NCBI GenBank assembly: GCA_963844635.1
Contig: CAWJPD010000004.1
Span: forward strand, 372,001-436,000
Source of the DNA: JAJPKK01 sp963844635
GTDB lineage: Bacteria; Pseudomonadota; Alphaproteobacteria; Rhizobiales; Xanthobacteraceae
Direction: 5' to 3'
Length of the DNA: 64,000 nt
The notes beneath the pieces are model-generated. The model was given only the letters and a program-made list of their open reading frames with translations, searched no databases and was not told the origin of the DNA. Shown here piece by piece: positions 56,252-64,000 of this stretch (position 1 is the stretch's first letter; the number at the start of each line of letters is the position of its first letter). A program made the position numbers and the translations under genes.

Positions 56252-56398
56252 CTAGCGCATGATCCCGTAAAGTTGCAGACTTTCGGACAAGATCATGCGC
56301 AACATCACCGCGTATCCGTCGTCGAGCGCAGTCCGCGACGGGTGCGCACAACGGAACCGAGGGGTAGGCGATTCAAACTGAACGCATCCCGCTGCTAG
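56252..56398 (+). repeat. Dispersed repeat family B, copy 6, with mobile elements at both ends
   Basis: CTAGCGCATGATCCCGTAAA to CGCATCCCGCTGCTAG, 147 bp. The IS dimer abuts its left CTAG and the ISAzo13-type element abuts its right CTAG. Confidence 0.88.
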
Positions 56399-57821
56399 CA
56401 GCCTGTCGGACTAAGGCTTCGTCCGGGAATAAGTGAATCATGAGCTTTTTTTGAGCGCCGGGATTCCCTGGGGAGCCGTCACAAGATACCAGATTGGGGT
56501 GATTGACGAATCGGCGATTCGACTGCGCTTTGAGACGCTCACTCCGGTACTGGACGAGCAGGGGCGGCGTTGTTTTGCGGCGGCTGAGGCCAGAACGGCG
56601 GGTCAAGGCGGGGTCACCGCGGTGATGCGCGCGACCGGCATCGCTCGCAGCACGATCCGCCGCGGTTTGGACGAGGTGTCGCGCGGGTGACACGCCGGAC
56701 GGCGGCCGCGTGCGTCGGCATGGCGGCGGCCGCAAGCCGGTGAGCGAAACGGATGCCAAACTGATCGACGATTTGCGCGCGCTGGTCGAACCGGAGACGC
56801 GCGGCGATCCGCAATCGCCGCTGCTGTGGACTTGCAAGAGCCTGCGCAAGATTGCGCGAGGCCTGCGCGACATGGGCCATACGATCGGCCGCACACTGGT
56901 CGGGGAACTCCTGCCCAAGCTCGATTATCGTCTGCAAGCCAATCGCAAGACCCGCGAAGGGTCGAACCATCCCGATCGCAACGCGCAATTCACTTATATC
57001 AATGATCAGGTGAAGGAGGCGCTGGCGGCAGGCGAGCCGGCGATCTCGGTCGATACCAAGAAGAAAGAACTCGTCGGCGATTTCAAGAACGCCGGCCGCG
57101 AATGGCGGCCCAAGGGCTCACCCGATGAGGTCCGCGTCCACGATTTCGTCATTCCTGAACTCGGCCGCGCAGTGCCTTACGGGGTCTACGATATCGCCGA
57201 CAATGCCGGATGGGTAAGCGTCGGCATCGACCACGACACCGCGGCTTTCGCGAGCAACGCCATCCGAAGCTGGTGGAAGTTGATGGGCCGCGAGCGCTAT
57301 CCACGGGCAACCCGACTGCTGATCACCGCCGATGGCGGCGGCAGCAACGGCTCGCGCGTGCGCTTGTGGAAGCTCGAACTGCAAAAGCTCGCTGACGAAC
57401 TCGGCGTGCCCATCACCGTCTGCCACCTGCCGCCCGGCACCAGCAAATGGAACAAGATCGAGCATCGCCTGTTCTCGTTCATTACCGGAAATTGGCGTGG
57501 CAAGCCGCTCATCAGCCACCAAGTCATCGTCGAATTGATCGCCGCCACAACAACCGACGCCGGCCTCAAAGTTCGTTGCCAGCTTGATCCCAACACCTAC
57601 CCGGCGGGGATCAAGGTTTCCGACGCCGAAATCGACGCCGTCAACCTCACCCGCCATGACTTCCACGGCGATTGGAACTATACGATCACTCCCAAACTGC
57701 TCCCCTCGGAGCAGTAATTCTCGGACGCTGCCTTACGACACCGCAGGCATCCGCTGATCGTCGCTGATCTCGCCGCAGTACCGCTCAATCCAGCAGAAAT
57801 CGATTCAAGTCCGACAGGCTC
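56399..57821 (+). mobile_element. ISAzo13-type insertion sequence
   Basis: 1423 bp. Ends CAGCCTGTCGGACT and, inverted, GAGCCTGTCGGACT. CTAG stands on both sides (56395-56398 and 57822-57825), consistent with a 4-bp target duplication. It carries a single transposase gene. Confidence 0.85.
56499..57717 (+). CDS. ISAzo13 family transposase, one frame change
   Basis: About 405 residues. From GTG 56499 the N-terminal part reads MIDESAIRLRFETLTPVLDE and GVTAVMRATGIARSTIRRGL, a helix-turn-helix. After a slip near 56690 the second frame continues RRHGGGRKPVSETDAKLIDD, ISVDTKKKELVGDFKNAGRE (catalytic Asp), ITADGGGSNGSRVRLWKLEL (Asp) and LPPGTSKWNKIEHRLFSFIT (Glu region). It ends TITPKLLPSEQ. Whether the slip is an error or real decay cannot be told. 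Confidence 0.85.
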
Positions 57822-58013
57822 CTAGGGCCGAGGACGGCGCTCGTGAAAGACGACACCGACCATGACGAGGAAGAGGGCGATTTCGGTGGGCGTCGGCGTC
57901 AGTGACGCGCGAAGCGACAACACGATAAACATGACCGGCGGCAGGAGCACCAAAGCGAGGGCTGCCAAGAAATCGGCCGCAGCGTCAGCCCTTGGGCGTG
58001 TGGCCTGTCGCAT
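57822..58013 (-). CDS. Small two-helix membrane protein
   Basis: A 63-residue protein MRQATRPRADAAADFLAALA with two hydrophobic segments (FLAALALVLLPPVMFIVLSL and EIALFLVMVGVVF) and a basic end HERRPRP. GAGG lies nine bases before the ATG. The stop codon TAG comes from the CTAG beside the ISAzo13-type element, so the natural C-terminus may have been cut. No function is known. It could also be an accidental frame. Between this gene and 58372 no other gene was seen. Confidence 0.45.
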   Translation of the reverse strand: MRQATRPRADAAADFLAALALVLLPPVMFIVLSLRASLTPTPTEIALFLVMVGVVFHERRPRP

Positions 58014-58372
58014 GATGACATGCCTCTTCGGATCGAATTTCGAAGCCGCAGGAGCTATACCCAAGGGGACTATAGTACAACCGTGATCCAAAACAAGGGG
58101 CACCCGACAGGATCGTCAGCGGCAAGCTTGAACTCGGTCCAGCGGGCGGTGGAGTTGCCGCCATGGCGGACGGCGCCGCGGCTGTGTCCGGCCTCGCAAC
58201 CCGTAGCTGTGTCGATTGCCGCCGAGACCTGGTGAAACTCTGAGAAAGCCGACAGAGCATTCGAGCCGGCATGGGAGGACGGCGACGTGCTGCCGACGCG
58301 TGACGCCGCTGAGAAGCGGCTTTGTGCGAACGCCATCTTCCCTGACGCCGGATGTGGCAATAATTAACGTGC

Positions 58373-59176
58373 ATGTGCGGCCGCTACGTCATCACCTCGG
58401 CGCCGGAAGCGATCCGGGCGCTGTTCCGGTATTTCGAGCAGCCGAATTTCCCTCCGCGCTACAACATCGCGCCAACGCAACCGGTGCCGATCGTCCGTCT
58501 TGCCGAAGGCCAGCGCCGCTTCGCGTTGGTGCGCTGGGGGTTAGTTCCCTATTGGGTCAAGGACCCACGTTCGTTCAGCCTGTTGATCAATGCCCGCGGC
58601 GAGTCGTTGCAGGACAAACCGGCGTTCCGCGACGCCATGCGGCGACGGCGATGCCTGTTTCCCGCCGATGGCTTCTATGAATGGAAAACCGAGGGAGGTG
58701 GTCGGCGCCCTTATTTCGTGCGCCCGCGGGCACGTGGTCCGATCGCCTTTGCCGGGCTGTGGGACAGTTGGATGGGTCCCAACGGCGAAGAAATGGTATC
58801 GGCCTGCATCGTCACCACTGCGGCGAACCGCATCCTCGCGCCGCTACACGATCGCATGCCGGTCGTGGTCTCGCCGGAGGCGTTCGAATTTTGGCTCGAC
58901 TGCGCCAAAATCGACGCCAGTACCGCCGCCGCGCTGATCATGCCGGCGCCGGACAACTTTTTCGAGGCTTATGAAGTCTCGACGGCGGTCAACCACGCGG
59001 CCAATGATTCCGCGGCGCTGATCGAGCCGCTGCGAACTGCCGGCGGACCAGCGCCGGCTCAACCGGAGCAGGGGAGCGGAGGGGACGCTCCTCCGCGAGG
59101 GGCTGCCGCAACCGGCGGCGCCGCAAAATCGCGCCGCCGCGCCAATCCAGCCGACGGACAGGGCCAGCTGTTTTGA
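58373..59176 (+). CDS. SOS response-associated peptidase (SRAP/YedK/HMCES family)
   Basis: A 267-residue protein that caps abasic sites in single-stranded DNA by forming a thiazolidine link with Cys2 and protects them during repair. The start MCGRYVITSAPEAIRALF exposes the catalytic Cys after Met removal. Other active-site residues: Asn in PPRYNIAPTQPVPIVRL, Glu in FPADGFYEWKTEGGG and His in LAPLHDRMPVVV. Residues after 225 form a Pro/Ala/Arg-rich tail not needed for the fold. The ATG has no strong ribosome site. Confidence 0.93.
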   Translation: MCGRYVITSAPEAIRALFRYFEQPNFPPRYNIAPTQPVPIVRLAEGQRRFALVRWGLVPYWVKDPRSFSLLINARGESLQDKPAFRDAMRRRRCLFPADGFYEWKTEGGGRRPYFVRPRARGPIAFAGLWDSWMGPNGEEMVSACIVTTAANRILAPLHDRMPVVVSPEAFEFWLDCAKIDASTAAALIMPAPDNFFEAYEVSTAVNHAANDSAALIEPLRTAGGPAPAQPEQGSGGDAPPRGAAATGGAAKSRRRANPADGQGQLF

Positions 59177-59457
59177 TCTTTAATCCTCTCCCGCGTAGCG
59201 CGGCGGAGTGGGGAGGGGACCGCCGAAGGCGGTGGAGGAAGTGTCCGGATTCGGAAATCGAGCGCGGGCGAGAGGCGATCGGTGTTGGCCAGTCGCGCGC
59301 AAACGACAGATGACCCATGAGATATAGGGTCCGCTTTCGCTTTTCCTGCCCCCTCCACCATGCTCAGGCACCCCGACAGAAATCGCGGTGCGATTTTGTG
59401 GGGAGCACGCCTCGCATGGTCATCCTCCCCCGCAAAAGATGCGGGGGAAGATGAAGA
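59177..59457. repeat. Composite dispersed repeat (about 280 bp), inverted relative to 42420
   Basis: Left arm CCTCTCCCGCGTAGCGCGGC and GACCGCCGAAGGCGGTGGAG; right arm AAATCGCGGTGCGATTTTGT, then CCTCGCATGGTCATCCTCCC and CGCAAAAGATGCGGGGGAAG. The same modules are at 42420-42675 in reverse order; the central 110 bases differ more. It fills the gap between two convergent genes. Confidence 0.75.
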
Positions 59458-59495
59458 CAACGGCGCCTACATCAGTGTCGTGAAGCCAATCTGAC

Positions 59496-60272
59496 TCACA
59501 CCACCGGCGAACGGCCGCCATCGACATTGATGGCAGTGCCGGTGATGTAGGAGGCGGCATCGGACGCCAGAAAGCAGGCGATGTTGGCGAATTCCTGCGC
59601 GGTGCCAACGCGCCCGAGCGGGATGTCCTTGGCCATGCCGGCGAGGAAATCGGCAATCGGCTTGTCCGCCTTGGCGGCGCGCTGAACCCATTGATCGCTC
59701 TCGATCAGGCCGACCAGCAGGGCATTGACCAGAATGCCATGGGTTGCGCCTTCGCCGGCCAGCACCTTGGTGAGCGCGAGGCCGGCCGCACGCGTCACCG
59801 AGGTCGGCGCGCTTGCCGGACGGGGCGCTTTGGCGCCGATATTGAGCACATTGATGATGCGCCCCGACTTCTGCCGCTTCATGTGCGGCCACGCCAGCCT
59901 GGCGAGCCTGATCGCGGCAAACAGTTTCAGGTCGATGTCGTCCTGCCACTGCGCATCGCTCACGCTCACGAACGGATGCGCGTTGGAGGTACCGGCATTG
60001 TTGATGACGATGTCGATGCGGCCGAAGACCTGCATCATGCGGCCGAAGGCGCTCTCGAGCTGGTCGGCGCGTCGCACGTCGCAGGGCAGGGCGAGCACCG
60101 CTTGGCCCGCCCGCGACCCGATCGCGGCGGCGGCTTCGTCCAATGGTCCCGGTTGACGCGCCACCAACGCAACGTCGGCACCTGCCTCGGCAAAGGTTCG
60201 GGCAATGGCGAAGCCTAGTCCCCGGCTGCCGCCGGTGATCAGCGCCGTTTTGCCCGCAAGCTTGATTTCCAT
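59496..60272 (-). CDS. Short-chain dehydrogenase/reductase family protein with atypical active site
   Basis: A 258-residue Rossmann protein. NAD(P) loop ITGGSRGLGFAIARTFAEAG, NNAGTSNAHPF and VDGG near the end (INVDGGRSPVV) are normal. At the catalytic place the usual Y-x-x-x-K is replaced: NIGAKAPRPASAPTSVTRAA has Thr and Arg where Tyr and Lys are expected. This change appears in a rhizobial subgroup I have met before, so it is probably not an error. It may be non-redox or use different residues. It lies 39 bp downstream of the PQQ dehydrogenase end on the same strand. Confidence 0.85.
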   Translation of the reverse strand: MEIKLAGKTALITGGSRGLGFAIARTFAEAGADVALVARQPGPLDEAAAAIGSRAGQAVLALPCDVRRADQLESAFGRMMQVFGRIDIVINNAGTSNAHPFVSVSDAQWQDDIDLKLFAAIRLARLAWPHMKRQKSGRIINVLNIGAKAPRPASAPTSVTRAAGLALTKVLAGEGATHGILVNALLVGLIESDQWVQRAAKADKPIADFLAGMAKDIPLGRVGTAQEFANIACFLASDAASYITGTAINVDGGRSPVV

Positions 60273-60311
60273 TGCTCTCCGCCGTCCCCCGCGTGAGCGG
60301 CTACCCGCGCT

Positions 60312-62075
60312 TCACATAGGCAGCGCGAAGACAAACACCGCGTTATGTCCGCGCACTGCAGGCGGCATCGATTTCTGTGTCAGACCGAGCGGACCCGCGG
60401 TGACCGACTGCCCCTCTCCGGTGAAGATCATCACATATTGCTTGCCGTTCACCGCGTAGCTGATGGTGCTGTCCATCACCATGCCGGCCACTATGTTCTC
60501 CCACAGGATTTTGCCGGTATCCGCATCGAAGGCGCGGAACCTGCGATTCTGGTCGCCCCAGAACACGAGGTCGCCGGCGGTCACGAGTGCGGAGCCGGCG
60601 CTCGCCTGCGGCTGCGAGTAAATCACCCGCAACTCGCCGGTGGTAAGGTCAAGCCGGCCGAGATTCATGTACTTGTTCGGGTCGGACCCCGGGCGCATCA
60701 CGCCCGAGCGCGGCCCCCAGCCGGTCGGGCTCTTCGCGTTCGCGGTCATCGACAGGCATTGGTCCTGGAACGGCACGTAGAGCGCGTTCTTGCCGGGGTG
60801 ATAGGCGATCGCCCACAACCCGCGGGTATTGTGATAGCAGCCGAGGATGGTGTCGCCGTCCTTCTTGAACAGTTTTGCATAATTGACGCGGGTCTGGCCG
60901 GTCTTGAGATCGATGTCGTTCATGTTGATGTTGGGGTCGTCGTAGGGAAACGGCCGCGCCCACAAGAATTCGCCAGTCGCTTGTTCAACGGCGAACATCC
61001 CGCCGCCCTCCGCGACCGTCACCACGATGTCGCGTTCCTCGTCCGGCACGAGGCTCGAGCTGATCCATTTCGCGAAGCGGGGATCTGGGCTGACGCGCGT
61101 GTGGACGAGGATGCGTTCGTGGTTGTGGTCCGCGTCCCAGTCGTCGCCGGGCAATTCCTGGTAATACCAGTCGAGCTTGCCGGTGGTGACATCGAGCGCG
61201 ACCGTCGAATTGCTGTAGAGGTCGGCCGGCGCCGTCAGCGACACCGCGTCGGCGCTGCCATGGCGCGTCAGGCGGGTATAGGGGTTCGGGTTGGCGACGC
61301 CCCAGTACAAAACCTTGCGCTTGGGATCGTAGGAGCCCGGCAGCCCCCATGGGCCGGCGGCACGCTGGTCGACCGGCATGTTGGCCCAGGTGTCGCCTCC
61401 CGGTTCGCCGGGCGCGGCGGTGACGTAGAATTTCCACACCTCGCGCCCGGTTTTCGCGTCGTGCGCGGCGATGAAGCAGTTTTCGCGCTTGCTTTGCTCA
61501 CACGTGCGGTTGGAGATCACCTTGCCGTCGGCGACCAGCAGTCCGCCTGCGGTCTGCCCGCCATTGTCGACCTTGGTCTGCCAGCGCAACTTGCCGGTCA
61601 ACGCGTCGAGCGCGAGGAGGTAGCCATCCGGCGCGGCGAAATAGATCATGTCCTCGAAAATGGCGAGGCTCTTGTTGCGCGCGCGCACCCCGACGTTGGG
61701 CGGGTAATCGCGCTTGTATTCCCAGAGAAGGTCGCCGGTCGTGGCGTCGACGGCCTGGATGCTCGCGCCAGGCGCATAGAGATACATCACGCCGCGATAG
61801 ACGATCGGCGTCGATTCCTGGGTGCCGTTCGGCAACCCGCGCGACCAGGCCATCCGCAGTGTGCCGACATTGCTTTTGTTGATCTGCGTGAGCGGGCTGA
61901 AGCGCTGCTCGTCATAGGTGCGGTTCAACATCAGCCAATCGGCGGGGTCCGGATTGGCGAGCGTCTGGTCGGTGACCGGGACGAATGTCTGCGCCTGCGC
62001 GCAAAGACCAAGGACGCCAAGGGCGACCGAAGCGGTCAGCGTCCAGGTGGCAAGGCGAAGTGTCGGCCGTTTCAT
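60312..62075 (-). CDS. PQQ-dependent alcohol dehydrogenase-like quinoprotein
   Basis: A 587-residue periplasmic beta-propeller enzyme. Signal peptide MKRPTLRLATWTLTASVALG, cleaved near CAQAQTF. W-motif-like repeats: VDATTGDLLWEYKRD, LDALTGKLRWQTKVD, HDAKTGREVWKFYVT, LDVTTGKLDWYYQEL and FDADTGKILWENIV. The catalytic loop is LPGDDWDADHNHE: after the catalytic Asp the second next residue is Asp, the extra acidic ligand characteristic of lanthanide-using XoxF/ExaF enzymes. No C-terminal cytochrome c domain and no adjacent cysteine pair; cysteines are at NRTCEQSKRENCF. No PQQ synthesis or cytochrome gene lies nearby. The alcohol substrate is unknown. Confidence 0.88.
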   Translation of the reverse strand: MKRPTLRLATWTLTASVALGVLGLCAQAQTFVPVTDQTLANPDPADWLMLNRTYDEQRFSPLTQINKSNVGTLRMAWSRGLPNGTQESTPIVYRGVMYLYAPGASIQAVDATTGDLLWEYKRDYPPNVGVRARNKSLAIFEDMIYFAAPDGYLLALDALTGKLRWQTKVDNGGQTAGGLLVADGKVISNRTCEQSKRENCFIAAHDAKTGREVWKFYVTAAPGEPGGDTWANMPVDQRAAGPWGLPGSYDPKRKVLYWGVANPNPYTRLTRHGSADAVSLTAPADLYSNSTVALDVTTGKLDWYYQELPGDDWDADHNHERILVHTRVSPDPRFAKWISSSLVPDEERDIVVTVAEGGGMFAVEQATGEFLWARPFPYDDPNINMNDIDLKTGQTRVNYAKLFKKDGDTILGCYHNTRGLWAIAYHPGKNALYVPFQDQCLSMTANAKSPTGWGPRSGVMRPGSDPNKYMNLGRLDLTTGELRVIYSQPQASAGSALVTAGDLVFWGDQNRRFRAFDADTGKILWENIVAGMVMDSTISYAVNGKQYVMIFTGEGQSVTAGPLGLTQKSMPPAVRGHNAVFVFALPM

Positions 62076-62315
62076 CGCTATCCCCTCGGTTATGCGTTCA
62101 TGGTGTACTGACGGGTCGGCACCGGATCGCGATCAGATCCATTGGCGGTCGGGCGAGCAGTCTGGCGTTGGCTCGGGCAAGCGTAACCCGGATCGCGCGA
62201 CAGCAAAACAGCAGCGAGCGCCGATCGAAAGGCCGCCCTCGGGTTTCACCTGCGCTTCGGTCGAGGTAGCGTTCGGACAAACCGTGACGGTTGATCGCGG
62301 AAAGGCGTTCAAAGC

Positions 62316-63309
62316 TTGAGTACCTTTAACACCCTGGACGGCCTCCCGCCGCTGGTGATCGGCCATCGCGGAGCCGCAGGCCATCGTCCCGAGCACACCA
62401 GGGCCTCATACGAACTCGCGATCGCGTACGGCGCGGATTTCATCGAGCCCGACCTGGTGGCGACGAAGGACGGCGTGCTGATCGCACGGCACGAAAACGA
62501 CATCTCGGCGACGACTGACGCGGCTGAAAAATTTCCCCGGCGAAGGACGACGAAGTCGATCGATGGACGCACGATCGAGGGATTCTTTACCGAGGATTTT
62601 ACGTTGGCGGAAATCAAGTCGCTGCGCGCCAAGGAGCGGCTGCCGTTTCGCAACCAGGGCTGGAACGGCGTTTATGAAATTCCGACCTTCCAGGAGGTCA
62701 TCGACATCGCGCGCCGTGCGAGCCGCGAGACGGGCAGGGTGGTCGGCATCTATCCGGAAACCAAGCATCCCAGCTATTTTCGTTCGATCGGTCTTCCGCT
62801 TGAGCCGCCTCTCATGGCCGCGCTCGCTGCAAACGGCTATGACGAGGCGAACGCGCCGGTGTTCATCCAATCGTTCGAAGTGCAGAACCTGAAGGAATTG
62901 CGAAAACTCACGCCGGTCCCACTGGTTCAACTGCTGGATGAACCCGAGCGTAAGCCCTTCGATTTCGTCGCCACTGGCGATCCGCGGACCTATGGCGACC
63001 TGATGGCGCCGGCTGGGCTCGCGCAAATTGCAAGTTATGCGCGCGCCATTGGCCCGAATAAGCGCAGCATCGTGCCTGCCGCTGCCGACGCAAAGCTTGA
63101 GCCGCCAACGAGCCTCGTGGCCGACGCCCACGCAGCGGGGCTTGCCCTGCACCCTTACACGTTTCGCGACGAGCCGGTTTTCCTCGCTCCCGATTATCGG
63201 TACGATCCGGTGCTGGAATATCTGCAATTCTATCGAACTCGGCGTCGATGCCGTGTTTTCGGATTTTGCCGACACCGCCATTCGTGCACGCCACATTTGC
63301 GCACCCTGA
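62316..63309 (+). CDS. Glycerophosphodiester phosphodiesterase, one frame change
   Basis: A TIM-barrel enzyme that releases glycerol-3-phosphate from deacylated phospholipids. From TTG 62316: PLVIGHRGAAGHRPEHTRAS with the His-Arg-Gly and Glu of the GDPD motif, FIEPDLVATKDGVLIARHEN with the metal-binding Glu and Asp, then VGIYPETKHPSYF and ALHPYTFRDEPVF. Near 63232 the frame slips; the second frame reads ELGVDAVFSDFADTAIRARH and stops after ICAP, the normal barrel end. No signal peptide is visible from this start, but the true start may lie upstream. Confidence 0.88.
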
Positions 63310-63543
63310 TACGAAAGCTATACGGTTGGTGTTGGGAGGCCGTTTCAGCTCGATCCATTGGCCTTTCCGGTGGTGGTGGCCGCTATCGGAAGCATGCCAG
63401 CACGTGCGAATGTGCAATGGGATCGCGTGGAGGTGCTGCCGCAGCATGTCGCAGCAAAGCTTCGCAAATGCGGCCGAAAATTCGATTTATGCGAACCGGT
63501 GCTCGTGCTAGCCTTTGCTTTTCCCCTTTCATGGAGCGGATCA

Positions 63544-63963
63544 ATGACCAGGAAGACTATCGGCATTGCCGGCCTCGTCGGTATCTCCGCAGCGCTGTTG
63601 GCTCAGCCCGCCTTCGCGCATCACGCGTTCGCCATGTTCGATCAATCGCACACCGCGTACCTTAAAGGCACCGTGAAGCAGTTCGAGCTCGTCAACCCGC
63701 ACGGCTGGCTGCATGTCAATATCACGAACGACAAGGGTGAGACGGCCACCTGGTCGTTCGAAGGCGGTTCGGTCAATCAGCTGGTCGCGCTCGGCTGGAA
63801 GGACGCGGTGAGGCCGGGCGACAAGGTCGAGGTCGGTTTTCGGCCGATGAAGGATGGCTCGCGGGGCGGTCAGCTGATGAGCATGAAGCTGGATGATGGA
63901 AAGAAGCTGTGCTCGAATCGCGGCTGCGGCGACGGCAGCGGAGAGGTTCTCGCGCCGTTCTGA
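63544..63963 (+). CDS. DUF6152 family exported protein
   Basis: A 139-residue periplasmic protein. Signal peptide MTRKTIGIAGLVGISAALLA, cleaved at AFAHHAF; GGAG lies eight bases before the ATG. The mature part begins HHAFAMFDQSHTAYLKGTVK, then FELVNPHGWLHVNITNDKGE, GWKDAVRPGDKVEVGF and ends with two cysteines (KLCSNRGCGDGSG). This His-His start and NPHGWL motif define the DUF6152 family, seen often beside quinoprotein dehydrogenases. No molecular function is established. Confidence 0.85.
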   Translation: MTRKTIGIAGLVGISAALLAQPAFAHHAFAMFDQSHTAYLKGTVKQFELVNPHGWLHVNITNDKGETATWSFEGGSVNQLVALGWKDAVRPGDKVEVGFRPMKDGSRGGQLMSMKLDDGKKLCSNRGCGDGSGEVLAPF

Positions 63964-64000
63964 CGATCGACGGTTACGAGCGTTGCGGCCTAAACCCTCT

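Noticed and set aside
60345..62111. 588-codon open frame antisense to the quinoprotein dehydrogenase
   Set aside because: The composition is that of a shadow frame, with no motif; the sense gene has signal peptide, W-motifs and ribosome site.
1..64000. tRNA, rRNA or riboswitch genes
   Set aside because: None was recognised by eye; a covariance-model scan would be decisive and was not possible.

Overview
The window reads as a GC-rich alphaproteobacterial chromosome, most likely Hyphomicrobiales of the Bradyrhizobium / Rhodopseudomonas / Xanthobacteraceae type. The grounds are a fused ispDF, a pyruvate dehydrogenase E1-beta that carries its own lipoyl domain, the block rsh-pdxJ-acpS-lepB-rnc-era-recO, a Bradyrhizobium-type porin, and several families of dispersed palindromic repeats. 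This is inference from gene content; no rRNA or tRNA gene was seen.

Layout. 1-9 kb: a broken aromatic-ring flavin monooxygenase, a YciE-like protein beside an SR-rich basic protein, a YihY/BrkB membrane protein, an IlvD/Edd sugar-acid dehydratase, a YciI protein and an acyl-CoA dehydrogenase. 8.6-13.9 kb: dprA, split by a 4192-bp IS1595-type transposon with 26-bp inverted ends and an 8-bp target duplication. It carries six cargo genes: a left-end protein, a retropepsin-like protease and its small partner, an XRE regulator with nearby palindromes, and a soluble-protein / four-helix membrane-protein pair. 14-19 kb: a Tat-exported serine hydrolase, ispDF and cinA. 19-28 kb: a minus-strand housekeeping run eno-ftsB-pdhA-pdhB-pdhC-lpdA-lipA-ratA that makes pyruvate, converts it to acetyl-CoA and makes the lipoyl cofactor. 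28-40 kb: queF, a biotin-dependent carboxylase alpha subunit, an aldolase-type enzyme, an ABC binding protein, a porin and two secreted proteins. 40-47.6 kb: the rsh-to-recO block, covering (p)ppGpp, pyridoxal phosphate, acyl-carrier protein activation, signal peptidase, RNase III, Era and RecO. 48-58 kb: an accessory zone with an unrecognised 814-residue repeat protein, a decayed IS630, two outer-membrane barrels, a tandem IS5-type dimer and an ISAzo13-type element. 58-64 kb: an SRAP protein, an atypical SDR, a PQQ alcohol dehydrogenase, a glycerophosphodiesterase and a DUF6152 protein.

A property of the whole window: many genes that must work (eno, lpdA, pdxJ, era, rsh) carry one frame change each, so the sequence probably contains scattered single-base indel errors. 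Frame breaks in accessory genes should be judged against that. The features least explained by known biology are the cargo of the transposon inside dprA and the IS dimer zone with CTAG target sites.
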